DNA of 64,000 nt, from NCBI GenBank assembly GCA_032871835.1, contig CM065298.1:9721596-9785595 (forward strand), in the 5' to 3' direction. Under the pieces are notes generated by a model. That model did not search any database. It saw only the letters and a list, made by a program, of their open reading frames with translations, and was not told the origin of the DNA. Below, piece by piece: positions 61,022 through 64,000 of the stretch (position 1 is the first letter of the stretch; each line of letters starts with the position of its first letter). Source of the stretch: Dipteronia dyeriana (lineage: Eukaryota > Streptophyta > Magnoliopsida > Sapindales > Sapindaceae). Both the position numbers and the translations under genes were made by a program.

Positions 61022-61729
61022 GGTAAGATTCATCTTCTACTTCTAACATTTTTTTCTTTTGATGTATTGGGTTTTCATGATGAAATTTTCTCATAATAAT
61101 GTGGGGTCTTGCAACGTTCTGTTAGTGTACATTTTTGCTTTGGATTTTAAGTTGTTTGAACTCTAATTACATGTGTCCACAGTGGTTTGATATCATACAA
61201 AGATGGAAACTTGAACTGGGTTTCTAATTGTTTTAAGAAAATTTTCTCAAAAAAAAATCCTGGGGTCTTGCTCGGTTTGTACTCAGTTGCTTTGTATACA
61301 AGTTTAAGTTGACACACCCGTAAATATTTGTAAGCACACTAGTTTGATATGATAAAAAGATACTCGTAGTATAAAGAAGCCCCTGAAGCTAAAATTTTTG
61401 ACATCTCAGACTCAAATCCTACCTTCTCACATTACGTTGATTATTAGTTGCAGATTTGTAATAATGATCTTGTTTCTCATATAGTGTCTCTGTCTTGTTC
61501 TGTTTGGAGTTTCTATTGGGGTTTTGCTTGGTTATACCATGAAAAGATTGAAACTTGAAATGGGATTGTTTTTGGTGTTTCTGTGTTCGTATTGTTTTGT
61601 TTGGTAGAGTGTTGTAGTACTAACAATGACATTTTCTGCTTTGAGGGTTTTTTATTTTTTTATTAATTTATTATAAAGTATCAGAGTGGAATTGTTGAAA
61701 TAGACTTTGTTTTCAAGGTTCTTTCTAGC
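61022..61729 (+). other. Probable 5' UTR intron of the GCD1-like gene
   Basis: A donor TCTCG|GTAAGATTC at about 61021/61022 and an acceptor TTCTTTCTAG at 61729, four bases before the ATG. Pyrimidine-rich leader sequence precedes the donor. Confidence 0.5.
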
Positions 61730-61733
61730 AAAA

Positions 61734-62452
61734 ATGGTTAGTCTTTGTCCACTTGCATCTCGCTTGTCCCTTGCCACTAGAACCGGTGCAACTGCAGCAA
61801 GAATTTTGAAAGGAAAAACAGTACCTGCATTGCTAAACAGAGGAGTTGAAGCTAATCGGGTTATTGAAACCCGCTCATTTTCAGTCAAATCGTACTTTGA
61901 TGGTGATGATTGTGTTGGTGGTGCTGCTGGAAAGGAGAATAATGCTTCTGTCTATCCGAATTTAAATTCTGTATCTTTATGGTGTTCCTCGGATTTCGAG
62001 TTTTCGAGGGGTGATTTTGATGTCATAGTTGATTGGTCCCGTACTTACAAAGACAGCAATGCGTATCTCGGTGGACGTCATGGCAAAATGATCATGACTC
62101 CAAAATACTGGAGGTTCCAAGTGGTATATTACCGTCTTCTATCAGCGAGTCAGATAAGGAAACCATGTACAGATTACACATGGAAGATCAAGAGGTTAAT
62201 ACCCCAGCAAAGCTTGCCAAGGATTACAGTACTGCAGCGGAGACGGTGGATGAAATTTTGTTGTTGAAAGATGCGTTGACAAATAGAAAGCCTGAACACA
62301 CAGAGAGAGCAGCAATGTACCGTATGTATAAGGAAAATCCAGAGATTTATACTATTGAGAGGCTTGCTAAGCATTTCAAGATTGCAAGGCGAACGGCCCA
62401 TTTAGCTGTATTTGCAGAACATGCTAGAGAGAATATATTCCAGCCCAAGTGA
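61734..62452 (+). pseudogene. Truncated, frameshifted GCD1-like mitochondrial protein
   Basis: The ATG at 61734 opens MVSLCPLASRLSLATRTGAT, an Arg/Ser-rich, acid-free presequence ending near TRSFSVKSYF, typical of mitochondrial import. About 120 codons later the frame breaks near 62110 (at CCAAAATACTGG). In another frame it continues LEVPSGILPSSISESDKETM, then MYRMYKENPEIYTIERLAKH, to a stop at 62452. These helix-turn-helix-like repeats resemble GAMETE CELL DEFECTIVE 1 and related mitochondrial proteins, from memory of that family. The full family protein is longer, so the C-terminal part is absent here. One missing base, a sequencing error or a real pseudogene would all explain it. Confidence 0.55.
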
Positions 62453-63324
62453 GATTTCTTATCCTTTAATTTAATTACGTACCATATCGATATCATATGA
62501 TTCTAGTTAATAATTAATGTGAAGGGATCTTGATTCTCATTTTCAATTGAACCCACACATTATTCAAAATGGATAGATACTTGATTGCAGTCCAAGCATA
62601 CTGTGTAGTCAGCCCCTTATAAATACAATTACCGATGCTTGTTTAGTTAAGGACTTTCTGTCTAGGTTGATTGTCAAACAAAAACAGTTCAGAATTCTGC
62701 CGGATATCAAGATAACAGTAAAAAAAAAGTTATTACTGTAATTCTTGATTGTTTAGAGGCTCTGGTACATGATAAATCCAGCCCTCACACTTACATCCAA
62801 GAGGTTGTGGGTTCGAGATATACCCTCTCCCTTGATCCTAACATATTATTAAAAAGCTCATGTGTATGTTTGATACAAAGCACAGTTGATTATATTTAAA
62901 AAAGAAGAAGTGATTTTTGGTCTGATTAAACATAAAGTTTCCAACCAATTCTTTGCCTACCAAATTTTCTTTTGTGTCGTAATAGTACTTTTTCACTTTT
63001 ATTTTTGATTAACGATAATGTTCTTTTCAAATCATATATATATAACCTTTTCTTTGACTAAATCCTTTTCTGGAACCAAATTATTGCCTTTGAATTTTGC
63101 TTTCAGAATCATCTGGCTTACTTGCAACACTTTAATTTAGAAAAGACTCTGGGAATAGCATTATACTTGAACCAGCATCCAAGCAAGTTTTTTCAATTTG
63201 CTCATTTAGATGAAATATCTATATTCCTTGGCATTATCACAAGAAGTCGACAAACACATTCAAACACTCAAGTTTCTTCTACAATTGTAATTGCTGTTCA
63301 TCAAATATCATCTCTGATCATATC
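62453..63324. other. Intergenic region upstream of the NLR gene
   Basis: AT-rich with no gene recognised. It contains a SINE-like fragment at 62777-62855 (CACTTACATCCAAGAGG then TTGTGGGTTCGAGAT). Confidence 0.55.
62777..62855 (+). mobile_element. SINE-like fragment with tRNA-type B box
   Basis: GAGGTTGTGGGTTCGAGATA with an upstream CCTCACACTTACATCC part, related to the other three fragments of this type in the window. Ends not defined. Confidence 0.4.
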
Positions 63325-64000
63325 ATGGCCGAAGCTATTGTTTCTGTCGTCTTGGAGCAATTGATGAAAGTCACTGGTCGACAGATACAACATGAGGTGA
63401 AGCTAGTTAAGGGTCTGTGCGATGAAATCAAGAAGCTCACATCCAACTTCCAAATCGTTCAAGCTGTGCTCGCTGATGCAGAGCAAAGACAAGTTACAGA
63501 GGAAACTGTGAAAGTTTGGTTGGAGGAGCTGAAAGATGTTTCCTACGACATGGATGACGTGTTGGACGAGTGGAACACTGCAATCCTACAAAGATTGCAA
63601 ACTGATGGAGCTGAAAATACTCTTTAAGATGAAGGTACGCTCCTTCTTTCTCTTTCCTTGCTCTGTTTTGAGACAAGTTGTAATAGGCCGTAGAATTACT
63701 TTCAAAATAAAAGCAATAATGAGAGTCTAGGTGCTATTGCAATACAGAAAGATATGTATAATTTTAAATTAACTACGAGCATCGAACTACCTCAACGAGT
63801 AGAAAGCACATCCTTTGTTGATGTGTCCGAGGTATTTGGCCGAGAGGAGGAAAAGAATACTTTAGTAAGCAAGTTGTTGTGTGAGAGTAGGGAAAGGCAA
63901 AACAGCCTCCATATCATCTCCATTGTAGGTATGGGAGGTTTTGGCAAAACAACACTTGCTCAACTAGCCTACAATAATAATGAGGTGATGAGCAATTTTG
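63325..64000 (+). pseudogene. CC-NBS-LRR (NLR) resistance-type gene, 5' part, frameshifted, cut by window end
   Basis: The ATG at 63325 opens MAEAIVSVVLEQLMKVTGRQ. The Rx-type coiled-coil domain follows, with AVLADAEQRQV and WLEELKDVSYDMDDVLDEWN (EDVID-like). After AENTL a stop falls at 63625. In another frame the next segment reads KVRSFFLFPCSVLRQVVIGR. Then the original frame resumes with GAIAIQKDMYNF, EVFGREEEKNTLVSKLL and the NB-ARC P-loop VGMGGFGKTTLAQLAYNN (about 63925-63978). So two compensating frameshifts separate CC from NB-ARC. NLRs are intracellular receptors for pathogen effectors. The LRR part lies beyond the window. A pseudogene or a local sequence error are both possible. Confidence 0.8.

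Overview
This is a window of nuclear DNA from a flowering plant, most likely a eudicot. The support is AT-rich intergenic DNA, GT-AG introns in nearly every gene, plant-specific families (OXS3-like, IQD, a coiled-coil NLR, a type B hexokinase), a nuclear tRNA gene and plant transposon lineages. The sequence does not let me name the species.

Layout. An OXS3-like stress gene (+) lies at 742-1612. A two-helix acidic membrane protein of unknown function (-) spans 3740-7042, with a 0.77-kb MITE in its last intron. A tRNA-Ile(AAU) (-) is at 7285-7358. A complete but decayed Ty3/gypsy element of Tat type fills 9822-21575: it has two LTRs, a GAAAC target duplication, minus-strand gag-pol, a plus-strand antisense extra ORF and a 90-bp tandem repeat. 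An IQD calmodulin-binding gene (-) follows at 24703-26851, with a 5' UTR exon near 27.6 kb.

The 28-42.6 kb stretch has no host gene. It holds tandem duplications, SINE-like pieces and a nested cluster of one PIF/Harbinger-like family, whose largest member still carries a MYB/SANT ORF. A nuclear poly(A) polymerase gene in 12 coding exons (+) spans 43012-51133; its 4.1-kb second intron is inflated by short transposons. A hexokinase gene in 9 exons (+) spans 53470-59642; its fifth intron holds a piece of chloroplast ndhI. After an LTR-like relic comes a truncated, frameshifted GCD1-like mitochondrial protein gene (61734-62452). The window ends inside a CC-NBS-LRR gene (63325 onward) whose early coding part is frameshifted.

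The host genes are unrelated neighbours, not an operon or cluster. I rebuilt exon structures by hand from GT/AG sites, codon phase and family knowledge. The main interest lies in the transposon biology: the nested Harbinger family, the Tat element with its antisense ORF and dyad-bearing repeat, the plastid-derived insert, and several introns modified by insertions or splice-site duplication. I saw no CRISPR array, bacterial-type operon or clearly new enzyme system.
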